DNA of 64,000 nucleotides from JACDAN01 sp963721345 (lineage in GTDB: Bacteria > Actinomycetota > Thermoleophilia > Gaiellales > Gaiellaceae), in assembly GCA_963721345.1 (NCBI GenBank), contig CAVRIT010000001.1, positions 1,116,001-1,180,000 on the forward strand. The letters are read 5' to 3'. This document shows positions 16,299-24,908 of this stretch, one piece after another. A model generated the notes under the pieces. It was not told where the DNA came from. It was given only the letters and a program-made list of their open reading frames with translations, and searched no databases. Positions within the stretch are counted from its first letter, which is position 1. Every line of letters starts with the position of its first letter. The position numbers and the translations under genes were made by a program.

Positions 16299-18419
16299 AT
16301 GACCGAACGTCTGGCATCGGCGGCCGCAGCCCATCCCTGGCGCACGGTCGGGATCTGGGTCGCTGCTCTGCTCGCCTCCTTCGTCCTGATCGTCTTCTTC
16401 CTCGGCGACGCGCTGACCGGCGAGGCCGAACAGCTGAACAACCCCGAGTCCGCGCAGGGCTATGACGTGCTGTTCGAGCGGCTGCCGCCCAGGACCGAGG
16501 AGGCCTCAACCGACGTCGTCCTGATCCGTTCGGCTTCGCTCGAGGTCGGCGAGCCGGACTTCCGAGGAAAGGTCGATCAGGTCATCGACGGCCTCAGGGA
16601 CACTCCCGGCGTCTTCAACGTGATCGACCGGCCGGCTGCCCAGAGCGAGCGTGCAGTCGTGATCGAGGTCGGGTTGGAGGACGAGGTGGCGGCCGAGAAC
16701 GTCGCCGAGTTCCTCGAGGCCGAAGACGACGAGACCTTCGACGTGTACGCAACGGGCGAGTGGATGGTCGAGCGCGACTTTCAGACGCTCTCCCAGGAGG
16801 ATCTCGAGAAAGGCGAGCTGCAGTTCGGCCTGCCGGCGGCGCTGATCGTCCTGCTGCTCGTCTTCGGCGCAGTCATCGCCGGCCTGATCCCGTTGATCCT
16901 CGCCCTGGTCGCGATCATCACGGCGCTGGGCCTCACTGCGCTCGTCGGGATCCAGTTCGACCTCTCGATCTTCACGGTCAACATGCTCAGCGGCATGGGC
17001 CTCGCGCTAGGGATCGACTACTCGCTCTTCGTCGTGTCCCGGTTCCGAGAGGAGCGCTCTGCGGGGCGGGACAAGCTCGACGCCATTGCCGCGACAGGGG
17101 CCACGGCCAGCCGCGCAGTCCTCTTCAGCGGGATCGCGTTCGTGATCGCGATGCTCGGCCTGCTGATCATCCCGAACACGATCTTCCGGAGCCTCGCGGC
17201 TGGAGCGATCCTGGTCGGCATCACCTCGGTGGTCGCGGCACTCACGCTGCTCCCCGCCGTGCTCAGTTTGCTCGGCGACCGGATCAACTCGTTGCGAATC
17301 CCCATCGTCGGCCGCGGAGCAGAGCGTGGCACCGGCGCCGAGAGCCGGTTCTGGGGGGCGATCGTCGGCGCCGTGATGCGCCGCCCGGTCGTCAGCCTGG
17401 TGCTCAGTGTCGGCGCGATGCTCGCCATCGCGCTCCCCGTGCTCGAGTTCAGGACCGGCGAGGCCGGCATCCGAACGCTGCCGGACCGCTTCGCCTCGAA
17501 ACAGGGGTTCAACGCGCTGCAGGAGGAGTTCGACGTCGGGACGACGGACAACGTGATCGTCGTCGTCGCCGCCGATCAGCTCTCGGTGGAGGCGCATCAG
17601 GGCGTGCAGCGGCTCGCCGACGAGCTGGAGGCGAATCCCGCATTTCGCCAGGTCGAGACGGAGCTCCACCCCGAGCAAGGGCTGGCGGTGATCGAGGCGC
17701 TACCAGCCGGAGACAGCCGGGACGAGCGCGCGCTCGACGCGGTCCGCGAGCTGCGCGAGCAGGAAATCACGGGCGCCGAGGTGCTCGTGACCGGCGAGAC
17801 GGCCGAGGCGATCGACTACTTCGCGCTCACCGACCGCTGGCTGCCGATCCTGATCGTGTTCGTGTTGACGCTGTCGTTCGTGCTGCTGACCGTCGCGTTT
17901 CGGTCGGTCGTCGTCGCGCTGCTGGCGATCCTGCTGAACCTCCTCTCGGTGGGCGCGGCGTACGGAATCCTGATCCTCGTCTTCCAGGAGGGCGTCGGCA
18001 ACGAGCTCTTCGGATTCCAGCAGGTCGACTTCATCGAGGCCTGGGTGCCGCTGTTCCTGTTCGCCGTGCTGTTCGGTCTCTCGATGGACTACACCGTCTT
18101 CCTGCTCAGCCGGATCCGCGAGCGCTTCCTCCAGACAGGCGACAGCGACCTCGCGGTGGCGCACGGGATCGGCTCGACGGCGCGCCTGATCACCGGCGCG
18201 GCGCTGATCATCATCGCCGTCTTCGGCGGGTTCGCCGTCGGCGACCTGGTGATGTTCCAGCAGATGGGCTTCGGCGTCGCCGTCTCGCTCCTGATCGACG
18301 CCACGATCATCCGATCGGTGATCCTCCCGGCGAGCATGAAGCTGCTGGGCAAGTGGAACTGGTACCTCCCGCGCTGGCTCAGCTGGCTGCCCGACTTCCA
18401 CGTCGAGGGCTCGCGGTGA
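16299..18419 (+). CDS. MMPL/RND-family membrane transporter
   Basis: This 706-residue exporter has the two-repeat RND layout: one helix at the N-terminus, an extracytoplasmic domain, five or so helices, then a second copy. The proton-relay Asp-Tyr pairs of MmpL proteins appear as LGIDYSLFVVSRFREE and LSMDYTVFLLSRIRER. It probably exports lipids, drugs or other hydrophobic molecules. The ATG lies 10 bp after a TAATCT -10-like element, so a nearly leaderless mRNA is likely, under control of the TetR operators. Its stop overlaps the next start as GTGA. Confidence 0.9.
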   Translation: MTERLASAAAAHPWRTVGIWVAALLASFVLIVFFLGDALTGEAEQLNNPESAQGYDVLFERLPPRTEEASTDVVLIRSASLEVGEPDFRGKVDQVIDGLRDTPGVFNVIDRPAAQSERAVVIEVGLEDEVAAENVAEFLEAEDDETFDVYATGEWMVERDFQTLSQEDLEKGELQFGLPAALIVLLLVFGAVIAGLIPLILALVAIITALGLTALVGIQFDLSIFTVNMLSGMGLALGIDYSLFVVSRFREERSAGRDKLDAIAATGATASRAVLFSGIAFVIAMLGLLIIPNTIFRSLAAGAILVGITSVVAALTLLPAVLSLLGDRINSLRIPIVGRGAERGTGAESRFWGAIVGAVMRRPVVSLVLSVGAMLAIALPVLEFRTGEAGIRTLPDRFASKQGFNALQEEFDVGTTDNVIVVVAADQLSVEAHQGVQRLADELEANPAFRQVETELHPEQGLAVIEALPAGDSRDERALDAVRELREQEITGAEVLVTGETAEAIDYFALTDRWLPILIVFVLTLSFVLLTVAFRSVVVALLAILLNLLSVGAAYGILILVFQEGVGNELFGFQQVDFIEAWVPLFLFAVLFGLSMDYTVFLLSRIRERFLQTGDSDLAVAHGIGSTARLITGAALIIIAVFGGFAVGDLVMFQQMGFGVAVSLLIDATIIRSVILPASMKLLGKWNWYLPRWLSWLPDFHVEGSR

Positions 18420-20338
18420 TCTGGACGCCGACCGAGGAGGTGCTCGCCGCGGCGAACGTGACGCGGCTGATGCGCCGGCACGGCTTCGACGACTACTGGG
18501 AGCTCGTGCGCCGCTCGCAGGAGGAGCCCGAGTGGTTCTGGCCCGCGGCGATCGAGGACATGGGGCTGGAGTTCTCGCAGCCGTGGGACCGGGTGGCGGA
18601 TCTCGCACGCGGGCCGGAGTGGGCCACGTGGTTCGTCGGCGGCGAGCTGAACATCGCCTGGAACTGCGTCCATCGCTGGGCCCGCGGGGTTCGCGCCGAC
18701 GAGGAGGCCGCGGTCTGGGCGGGAGAGGATGGCTCGGAGGCGGCGTTCACGTTCCGCCAGCTCTCCGAAGCGGTCACGAAGCTGGCCGAGTCGCTCGTGC
18801 GGCTGGGCGTCGAGCCGGGCGACCGCGTGGCGCTGTATCTGCCGATGTCACCCGAGGTTGCGATCGCCTCGCACGCCTGTGCGCACATCGGGGCGGTGCA
18901 GGTTCCGATCTTCTCCGGGTTCGCGGCGCCCGCGGTGGCCGCCCGGCTGGTGGACTCCGAGGCGAAGGTGCTGATCTGCGCGGACGGCTCGCTGCGCCGC
19001 GGGCGCGAGGTGCCGATGAAGGAGATCGCCGACGAGGCCGCGCGCCAGGCGCCGGCGCTCGAGCACATGGTCGTGTGGCGGCGGCTCGGCGCCGAGGTTC
19101 CGATGCAGGCGGGTCGCGACGTCTTCTGGGACGACGTGGTGGACGAGTCGCCGGGCGAGCTCGAGCCTCTCGAAGTCGACTCCGAGCACCCGTACCTGCT
19201 GACCTACACGTCCGGCACGACCGGCCTGCCGAAAGGCGTCGTCCACGTCCAGGGCGGGTTTCTGGTGTCGATCGCGCGCGAGGTTTGCTACCAGGCCGAC
19301 GCGAAGCCGGACGACGTCATCCACTTCGCCACCGACATGGGCTGGATCATGGGCCCGTGGACGGTCGTCGGCGGCGGCGCGATGGGCTCGACGCTCGTCT
19401 TTGCCGAAGGCGCGCCGGACTGGCCGGCGGACCGGCTGTGGACGCTGATCGAGCGTCAGCGCGTGTCGATCCTGGGCGTCTCGCCGACGCTCGTCCGCGC
19501 GCTCATCCCCCACGGCGATCCGGAGAGCGACCTGTCGTCCCTGCGGGTGATGGTGACGACGGGTGAGCCGTGGAACCCCGAGCCGTACCGGTGGCTCTTC
19601 GAGGAGGTTGGCGGCGAACGGGTCCCGATCATCAACTGCTCGGGCGGAACGGAGGTCGGCGCGTGCTTCCTCTCGCCCACTCCGGCGATCCCGATCAAAC
19701 CGTGCTCGCTCGGCGGGCCGGCGCTGGGCATGGCGATGGACGTCGTCGACGGGGAGGGCCGCTCGATCGCCGGCTCGGGCGAGGTCGGGGAACTCGTCTG
19801 CCGCAAGCCGTTCCCCGGGATGACGCGCGGGTTCTGGCGCGACCCCGAGCGGTACCTCGAGACCTACTGGCGACGGTTCCCCGGCATCTGGACACACGGG
19901 GACTGGGCGTCGGTCGACGAGGACGGCCACTGGTTCCTCCACGGGCGCTCCGACGACACGCTCAACATCGCGGGCAAGCGGATCGGGCCGGCCGAGCTCG
20001 AATCGGCGGCGGTCGGGCATCCCTCGGTTCTCGAGGCCGCGGCGGTCGGGATCCCGCACGAGGTCAAGGGCGAAGTCGCCTGGTTGTTCTGCATTCCGGC
20101 GCCTGGCGCCGAGACGGGCGACGGGCTGGCGGCGGAGGTCGGCGGGCTCGTCGCGGACGAGCTGGGCAAGGCGTTCCGTCCGGATAGGGTCGTCTTCGTG
20201 AGCGCGCTTCCCAAGACGCGCAGCGCGAAGATCATGCGGCGCGCGGTGCGGGCGAAAGCGCTGGGCGCGGACCCCGGGGATCTGTCGTCGCTCGAGAACC
20301 CCGAGGCGCTCGACGAGATCGAGCGGGTCGTTGGCTGA
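18416..20338 (+). CDS. AMP-dependent acyl-CoA synthetase
   Basis: This 640-residue adenylate-forming enzyme activates a carboxylic acid to its CoA thioester through an acyl-AMP. It has the P-loop-like YTSGTTGLPKGV, the motif WTHGDWASVDEDG, and the C-terminal catalytic lysine region KTRSAKIMRR. The N-terminal ~120 residues resemble acetyl-CoA synthetase-type extensions. The substrate is not determinable here. GTG 18416 overlaps the exporter stop, so it is translationally coupled to the MMPL gene, and the next SDR gene overlaps its end by 8 bp. Confidence 0.88.
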   Translation: MIWTPTEEVLAAANVTRLMRRHGFDDYWELVRRSQEEPEWFWPAAIEDMGLEFSQPWDRVADLARGPEWATWFVGGELNIAWNCVHRWARGVRADEEAAVWAGEDGSEAAFTFRQLSEAVTKLAESLVRLGVEPGDRVALYLPMSPEVAIASHACAHIGAVQVPIFSGFAAPAVAARLVDSEAKVLICADGSLRRGREVPMKEIADEAARQAPALEHMVVWRRLGAEVPMQAGRDVFWDDVVDESPGELEPLEVDSEHPYLLTYTSGTTGLPKGVVHVQGGFLVSIAREVCYQADAKPDDVIHFATDMGWIMGPWTVVGGGAMGSTLVFAEGAPDWPADRLWTLIERQRVSILGVSPTLVRALIPHGDPESDLSSLRVMVTTGEPWNPEPYRWLFEEVGGERVPIINCSGGTEVGACFLSPTPAIPIKPCSLGGPALGMAMDVVDGEGRSIAGSGEVGELVCRKPFPGMTRGFWRDPERYLETYWRRFPGIWTHGDWASVDEDGHWFLHGRSDDTLNIAGKRIGPAELESAAVGHPSVLEAAAVGIPHEVKGEVAWLFCIPAPGAETGDGLAAEVGGLVADELGKAFRPDRVVFVSALPKTRSAKIMRRAVRAKALGADPGDLSSLENPEALDEIERVVG

Positions 20339-21137
20339 CTCGCTGAGCGGCGTCGCGCTCGTCACGGGCGGCGGGCGCGGAATCGGCGCGTCGATCGCGC
20401 GGGAGCTCGCGGATGCGGGCATGCGCGTCGCTGTGTCCGCGCGGACGCGCGAGCAGGTCGAGGCCGTGGCGGCAGAGATCGGCGGGCTCGCGGTGGTCGC
20501 GGACGTCTCGTCGCCCGGCGACGCGGAGGCGATGGTGGCCGAGGTCGAGCGCGGGCTCGGCCCGATCGACCTGCTGGTGAACAACGCCGGCATCGCGAGT
20601 TGGGGCAACCGTGCGTGGGAGGACGATCCGGAGGAGTGGTGGCACGTGCTCGAGGTGAACCTCCGCGGCCCCTTCCTCGTCTCGCGCGCCGTGATCCCGG
20701 GGATGATCGAGCGTGGCCGGGGGCGGATCGTGAACACCGGCAGCGGCTCCGGATATCTCCCCGGGCAGACGACGACGGCATACGGCGCGAGCAAGGCGGC
20801 GCTGTACCGGTTCGGCGAGGGGCTCGCGCTTCAGCTCGAGGAGTACGGCATCCCGGTCTTCACGTTCAGCCCGGGGCTCGTCAAGACGGAGATGACGGAG
20901 CCGTTCGGCGAGGACATGCCCTGGACGCCGCCGGAGCTCGCGCCGCAGCTGGTCCGTGTGCTCGCGTCGGGCCGGGCCGACAAGCTCAGCGGCCGCTACA
21001 TCCACGCAGAGCACGACGACATCGAGGATCTGATCCGCCGCGCCGACGAGATCGTCGGAGAACGACCTGAACGCGATCCGGCTGCAGCGCTGAACAAGCA
21101 CGCGTTGCGCACTTCGTTACGGGACCAGGTCCAGTAA
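20331..21137 (+). CDS. Short-chain dehydrogenase/reductase (SDR)
   Basis: A classical SDR oxidoreductase of 268 residues. The cofactor motif is TGGGRGIG near residues 12-19, NNAG follows, and the catalytic YGASK lies near residue 152. TTG 20331 overlaps the acyl-CoA synthetase stop, indicating coupled translation. The last ~12 residues (HALRTSLRDQVQ) and the TAA stop come from the palindromic repeat at 21105-21178, so the natural C-terminus has probably been replaced or extended. The substrate is unknown. Confidence 0.88.
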   Translation: MADSLSGVALVTGGGRGIGASIARELADAGMRVAVSARTREQVEAVAAEIGGLAVVADVSSPGDAEAMVAEVERGLGPIDLLVNNAGIASWGNRAWEDDPEEWWHVLEVNLRGPFLVSRAVIPGMIERGRGRIVNTGSGSGYLPGQTTTAYGASKAALYRFGEGLALQLEEYGIPVFTFSPGLVKTEMTEPFGEDMPWTPPELAPQLVRVLASGRADKLSGRYIHAEHDDIEDLIRRADEIVGERPERDPAAALNKHALRTSLRDQVQ

Positions 21138-21178
21138 CGAATTGCGCACTCCGTTACTGGACCTGGTCCCGTTAAGAA
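21105..21178 (+). repeat. Tandem 37-bp palindromic repeat at convergent gene ends
   Basis: Two units, 21105-21141 and 21142-21178, each start TTGCGCACT and carry a GGACC-N-GGTCC core. They form a 25-bp near-perfect inverted repeat (21115-21139 and 21152-21176) and also a direct repeat. The first unit supplies the stop of the SDR gene and the second supplies the stop of the convergent hotdog gene. A third, inverted unit lies at 202-246. Confidence 0.75.
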
Positions 21179-21843
21179 CGGCCTCGCGGCACGATCCACG
21201 TCGCACGCGCGGAGCCGAGCACTCGACCGCCATCGCCGAAGAGCGCGGTGCCGGCGTAGAGCTTGCGGCCCTCTTCGCCGAGTGGCCACGCCATCACGAT
21301 GCACCGCTCGCCCGGATGCGGCAGGTGCTCGACGCGGGCAGCTAGGCGACCCAGGACTGGAGTCCCTCGCCAACCCGATTGGACGGCGTAGGCGCCGGGA
21401 CAGTCGAGCGCAGCCCAGATGAACTCGGGCGCTACGAGCTCCTCGCGGGGGGTCCAGGTTGCGGCGACGAGGTCCGTCCCTTCGACCGGACCGGCGTAGA
21501 TCCGTAGGCCGTCCTCGCGAGACCAGCCGCAGACGAAGCACTCGGGGAAGGCGCTTTCCTTGTCTCCCTCCGGCATGGCTGCCGCCGACGCCTGCTCGAA
21601 GGAAACCGGGGTCGGCAGGTCGAGATCGAGCTCCGTGGGCTCGGCGTGCGCGACGAGCGTGTCGCCGTCGCGCAGCTCGATTCGGCCGTTTGGCGCCACC
21701 TCGAGCGGCCGGTCGAGTGGCGGCGGCTGCCTCAGCGTGACCTCCGCCGGACCGTGGAGGAACGACGCGAGCACTCCGCAGGTGTAACCGCCGTTCGCGG
21801 AACCGGTGGGACCGCGAAACTTCCGATCGATGACGAGCTCCAC
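21172..21843 (-). CDS. Hotdog-fold thioesterase-like protein, hypothetical
   Basis: This 223-residue protein looks like a double-hotdog acyl-CoA thioesterase-like fold: an N-terminal repeat with GPTGSANGGYTCGVLASFL and a second with CPGAYAVQSG and HLPHPGERCIVMAW. A CFVCG motif lies between them at about residue 103, possibly metal-binding or structural. Its function is not established. GTG 21843 lies 7 nt after a TAGTCT -10-like element, so the mRNA is probably leaderless. The stop codon lies in the palindromic repeat. Confidence 0.65.
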   Translation of the reverse strand: MELVIDRKFRGPTGSANGGYTCGVLASFLHGPAEVTLRQPPPLDRPLEVAPNGRIELRDGDTLVAHAEPTELDLDLPTPVSFEQASAAAMPEGDKESAFPECFVCGWSREDGLRIYAGPVEGTDLVAATWTPREELVAPEFIWAALDCPGAYAVQSGWRGTPVLGRLAARVEHLPHPGERCIVMAWPLGEEGRKLYAGTALFGDGGRVLGSARATWIVPRGRS

Positions 21844-21849
21844 GACGAG

Positions 21850-21856
21850 TAGACTA
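21850..21856. promoter_or_regulatory. Overlapping divergent -10 elements (hotdog gene / nadE)
   Basis: TAGACTA reads TAGACT on the plus strand and TAGTCT on the minus strand, both fitting TANNNT. The minus start codon is 7 nt away; the nadE start is 26 nt away after a GAGG site. A 7-bp inverted repeat GTTTTCG (21858-21864) with CGAAAAC (21874-21880) sits in the nadE leader and could be an operator. Confidence 0.5.
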
Positions 21857-21881
21857 TGTTTTCGACTGTGAGGCGAAAACC

Positions 21882-23595
21882 ATGAGGCTCGCGCTCGCCC
21901 AGATCAACACCGTCGTCGGAGATCTCGAGGGAAACCGGGAGCGAATCGTTCGCGGCCTCCACGAAGCAGGGGGCGCCGGGGCCGACCTCGTCCTCTTCCC
22001 CGAGCTTTGCGTCACGGGCTACCCGCCCGAGGATCTGCTCTTCCGGCCGGAGTTCCTGCGGCAAGCGCGGCGGAGCCTCGACCAGATCGCCGCGGAGGCG
22101 ACCGGCGTCGCTGCGCTCGTCGGCTTCCCCTGGCTCGACCGCGATCTCTACAACGCCTGCGCGGTTTGCGCCAACGGCGAGGTCAAGGCGATCTACCCGA
22201 AGCGCTTCCTGCCGAACTACGGGGTCTTCGACGAGGTGCGCTACTTCCAGCCCGGTCGCGAGCTGCTGCTCCTGCGGGTCGGCGAGGCGCTCGTCGGGCC
22301 GACGGTCTGCGAGGACATCTGGCAGCCTGGGCCGCCCGCGACGGATCTTGCGCTGGCCGGCGCGCATGTGGTCGCGAACATCTCGGCGTCGCCGTTCCAC
22401 GTCGGCAAGGGCCTCGAGCGCGAGGAGATGCTGATCACACGCGCCCGCGACAACGCCTGCTGGGTGGCCCTCGTGAACGCCGTCGGCGGCCAGGACGAAC
22501 TGATCTTCGACGGCCACAGCGTCGTGATCGACGAGGAGGGCGAGGTCGTGGCGCGCGCGCCGTCGCTTCGAGGAGGCGCTACTGGTCGTCGATATCGACG
22601 CGTCGACGGCGATCGCGCGCCGGCTCGTCGACGCGCGACGCCGTGCACTGGCGCGGGAGCAGGAGGTTCCCGATCCGCCGGTGATCGACCTCGGTGAGCC
22701 GCGCGCCCAATCCGCACCGGCGACGCCTCTGGTCGCCGAGCCGCTCGAGGACGTCGAGCAGATGCGGCGCGCGCTCGAGCTCGGCCTCCGGGACTACGTC
22801 GAGAAGAACGGCTTCAGCGACGTCGTCGTCGGCGTCTCGGGCGGGATCGACTCCGCGCTGACGCTCGCTCTCGCCGTCGAGGCGCTCGGGCCGGATCGCG
22901 TCCACGCCGTCTCGATGCCCTCTCGCTACTCCTCGTCCGAGACGCAACGTGATGCGGAGAGGCTCGCGAAGAGCCTCGGGACGAGCTTCCTCGTGGTGCC
23001 GATCGACCCGATGTTCGAAGGGTTCGTGCAGGCGCTCTCCCCGGTCTTCGAGGGACGCGAGGCGGACATCACCGAGGAGAACCTGCAGGCGCGGATCCGC
23101 GGGGTGCTGCTGATGGCGCTGTCGAACAAGTTCGGCTGGCTGCTCGTCGCCACCGGGAACAAGTCGGAGCTCTCCGTCGGCTACGCGACGCTCTACGGCG
23201 ACATGGCCGGCGGCTTCGCGCTGCTCAAGGACATGTACAAGACGGACGTCTTCCGGCTCGCGCGCCACCTGAACGAGCGCGCGGGGCGCGAGCTGATCCC
23301 CGAGTCGATCATCGACCGCGCGCCGAGCGCGGAGCTCCGCGAGAACCAGCTCGACCAGGACTCGCTCCCGCCCTACGCCGAGCTCGATCGCGTGCTCGAG
23401 GCGTACGTGGAGGAGGATCGTTCCCACGAGGAGCTCTCGGCGGACGGCTTCGACCAGGACGTGGTCGACCGCGCGATCGCACTGATCGACCGCGCGGAGT
23501 ACAAGCGGCGCCAGGCGCCGCCCGGCGTCAAGCTCCGGCCGAAGGCGTTCGGCCGCGACCGCCGCACGCCGATTACGAATCGCTGGCGCGGGTAG
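21882..23595 (+). CDS. nadE: Glutamine-dependent NAD+ synthetase, frameshifted
   Basis: The last step of NAD synthesis, with a nitrilase-like glutaminase domain followed by a synthetase domain. The N-terminal part has catalytic residues in LFPELCVTGYPPED, YPKRFLPNYGVF and GPTVCEDIWQ. The C-terminal part has the ATP loop GVSGGIDSALTLAL and ATGNKSELSVGYATLYGD. A +1 change near 22570, in CGCGCCGTCGCTTC, separates the frames. Dropping one base restores APRFEEALLVVDID. The rest of the protein is intact and of normal length, so a sequencing indel is likely. Partner chemistry: the NadM-like gene at 8.3 kb. Confidence 0.88.
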
Positions 23596-23604
23596 AAGGC
23601 CGGC

Positions 23605-23799
23605 GTGAACAAGACACAGACACTCGAAGCCGGCCTCGTCGGCTGGCGTGAACGGCTCGCGGACCGGATCGAGAAGCCCGTCACGAAGCGGACGCCGCTG
23701 AACGGGAAGCAGCTGCGAGCGATCCTCGGCGCGCTGTTCTTCGTGAAGTCGAGCTGGTACGTCGCGCGGGCTATCCGCCGGGCAATCCGGCAGCGCTAG
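23605..23799 (+). CDS. Small basic protein, hypothetical
   Basis: A 64-residue ORF starts at GTG 23605, 9 bp after nadE. It is strongly basic, with a central moderately hydrophobic segment (LRAILGALFFVKSSWYVA) and a C-terminal RAIRRAIRQR amphipathic helix. It could be a peripheral membrane or nucleic-acid-binding protein. No family is recognised. It overlaps the end of the convergent mug gene by 29 bp. Confidence 0.4.
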   Translation: MNKTQTLEAGLVGWRERLADRIEKPVTKRTPLNGKQLRAILGALFFVKSSWYVARAIRRAIRQR

Positions 23800-24478
23800 C
23801 CAGCTCGCGAAACCAGCGCAGCCGTTCGTCGTACGGCACTGCGGCGTTCGCCGGTGACGTCGAGGGAAGGACGAACAGGTGCGTCTCGCCCAGCGTGCGC
23901 GCCTGTTCGCCGAGCTCCGGTCGCTCGCGGAACGCGCCGCGGTAAGCCTCCTTGCCGACGAACGCGATCCACTTGGGCTGCAGCCCCTTGCGCGATCCGC
24001 TCGAGTCGCTCGGCAGCTCCGAGGAAGTCGGCACGGCGCAGGTCGCCAGAGCCCGGCGTCGTTCGGAAGGCGGCGTTCGTTACGCCCAGGCCGAACGCCG
24101 GCAGGTCGTGCTGCTCCTGCGGGGCGAGCAGGCGCGGCGTGAAGCCGGCGTTGTGGAGCAACCGCCAGAAGTCGTTCCGCGGATTGGCGAAGTGCGCCCC
24201 CGCAGTGGCGGACCAGCGGCCCGGGTTGATGCCGCAGAAGACCACACGCAGGTCGGGCGCAAGGACATCGGGGACGGCGCTAGGCGCTCGGCTTCGACTG
24301 CGAGCTCGGGGTCGCGGGCATCAAGGCGCAACTCAAACAGCCGCCGGACGTCCTCGCCGCTCAAGGTGCTCTCGAATCGCGCGCGGCGCGGTTCGAAGAC
24401 GACGAGGCTCACGGTTTCCGCGTGATCGCCGTAGCAGCGGGCGTAGCACTCGGCCTCGTTCAAGCCCCGCAACCGCAT
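23771..24478 (-). CDS. mug: Mismatch-specific DNA glycosylase (Mug), two frameshifts
   Basis: This product would remove uracil or thymine from G mismatches in DNA. Three frame segments together give a coherent protein: an N-terminal ~60-residue extension with GLNEAECYARCYG, then VVFCGINPGRWSA (active-site motif) and NPRNDFWRLLHNAGF, then LQPKWIAFVGKEAYRGAF and VLPSTSPANA. The frame changes lie near 24270 (in CCCC) and 24003 (in AAGGGG). ATG 24478 fits a leaderless start behind a TACGGT -10-like element. The C-terminal motif and length are normal. Indels or true decay are both possible. Confidence 0.75.
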
Positions 24479-24484
24479 CGACTG

Positions 24485-24494
24485 ACCGTAGATT
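24485..24494. promoter_or_regulatory. Overlapping divergent -10 elements (mug / OsmC gene)
   Basis: Plus strand TAGATT (24489-24494) lies 12 nt before GTG 24507, and minus strand TACGGT (24490-24485) lies 6 nt before ATG 24478. Both fit TANNNT and share a central TA, suggesting two back-to-back leaderless promoters in a 28-bp gap. Confidence 0.45.
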
Positions 24495-24506
24495 GCGCAC
24501 CGGACG

Positions 24507-24908
24507 GTGACTGTTCGCGCCAAGCACTTCGAGTACTGGATCACGCTCGACGACAGCGGGCTGTCGGCGGACGGTGCGCCGATGACGCTCGAAACCGCCA
24601 GCGCCGAGCACTTGCTTCTCGCCGCGCTCGCCCGCTGCTCGATCTCGAGCCTCGAGTACTTCGCGCGCCAGAAGAATCTCGAGGCGCACGCGTCGGCCTA
24701 CGCCTCGGGAACGGTGACCCGGCGCGAGGAGGACGACCGCTACGGCTTCGCGACGATCGAGTGCCGGATGGACGTCGAGCTCGAGGGCGAGCTGGACGAG
24801 GCGGCGCTGCGGCCGCTGCTCGAGAGCGCCGAGTGGGGCTGCTTCGTCGGCGCGTCACTCCGCCCCGCGCCGCGCTACAAGTGGCGCGTCAACGGCCGGA
24901 ATCTGTGA
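24507..24908 (+). CDS. OsmC/Ohr-family protein
   Basis: This 133-residue protein has the OsmC fold pattern: two conserved cysteines, in ALARCSISSLEYFA and AEWGCFVGASL, on long helices, and an N-terminal strand region with LETASAEHLLLAALARC. Family members reduce organic hydroperoxides with thiol partners. GTG 24507 probably begins a leaderless mRNA. Its stop overlaps the aminotransferase start as GTGA. Confidence 0.8.
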   Translation: MTVRAKHFEYWITLDDSGLSADGAPMTLETASAEHLLLAALARCSISSLEYFARQKNLEAHASAYASGTVTRREEDDRYGFATIECRMDVELEGELDEAALRPLLESAEWGCFVGASLRPAPRYKWRVNGRNL

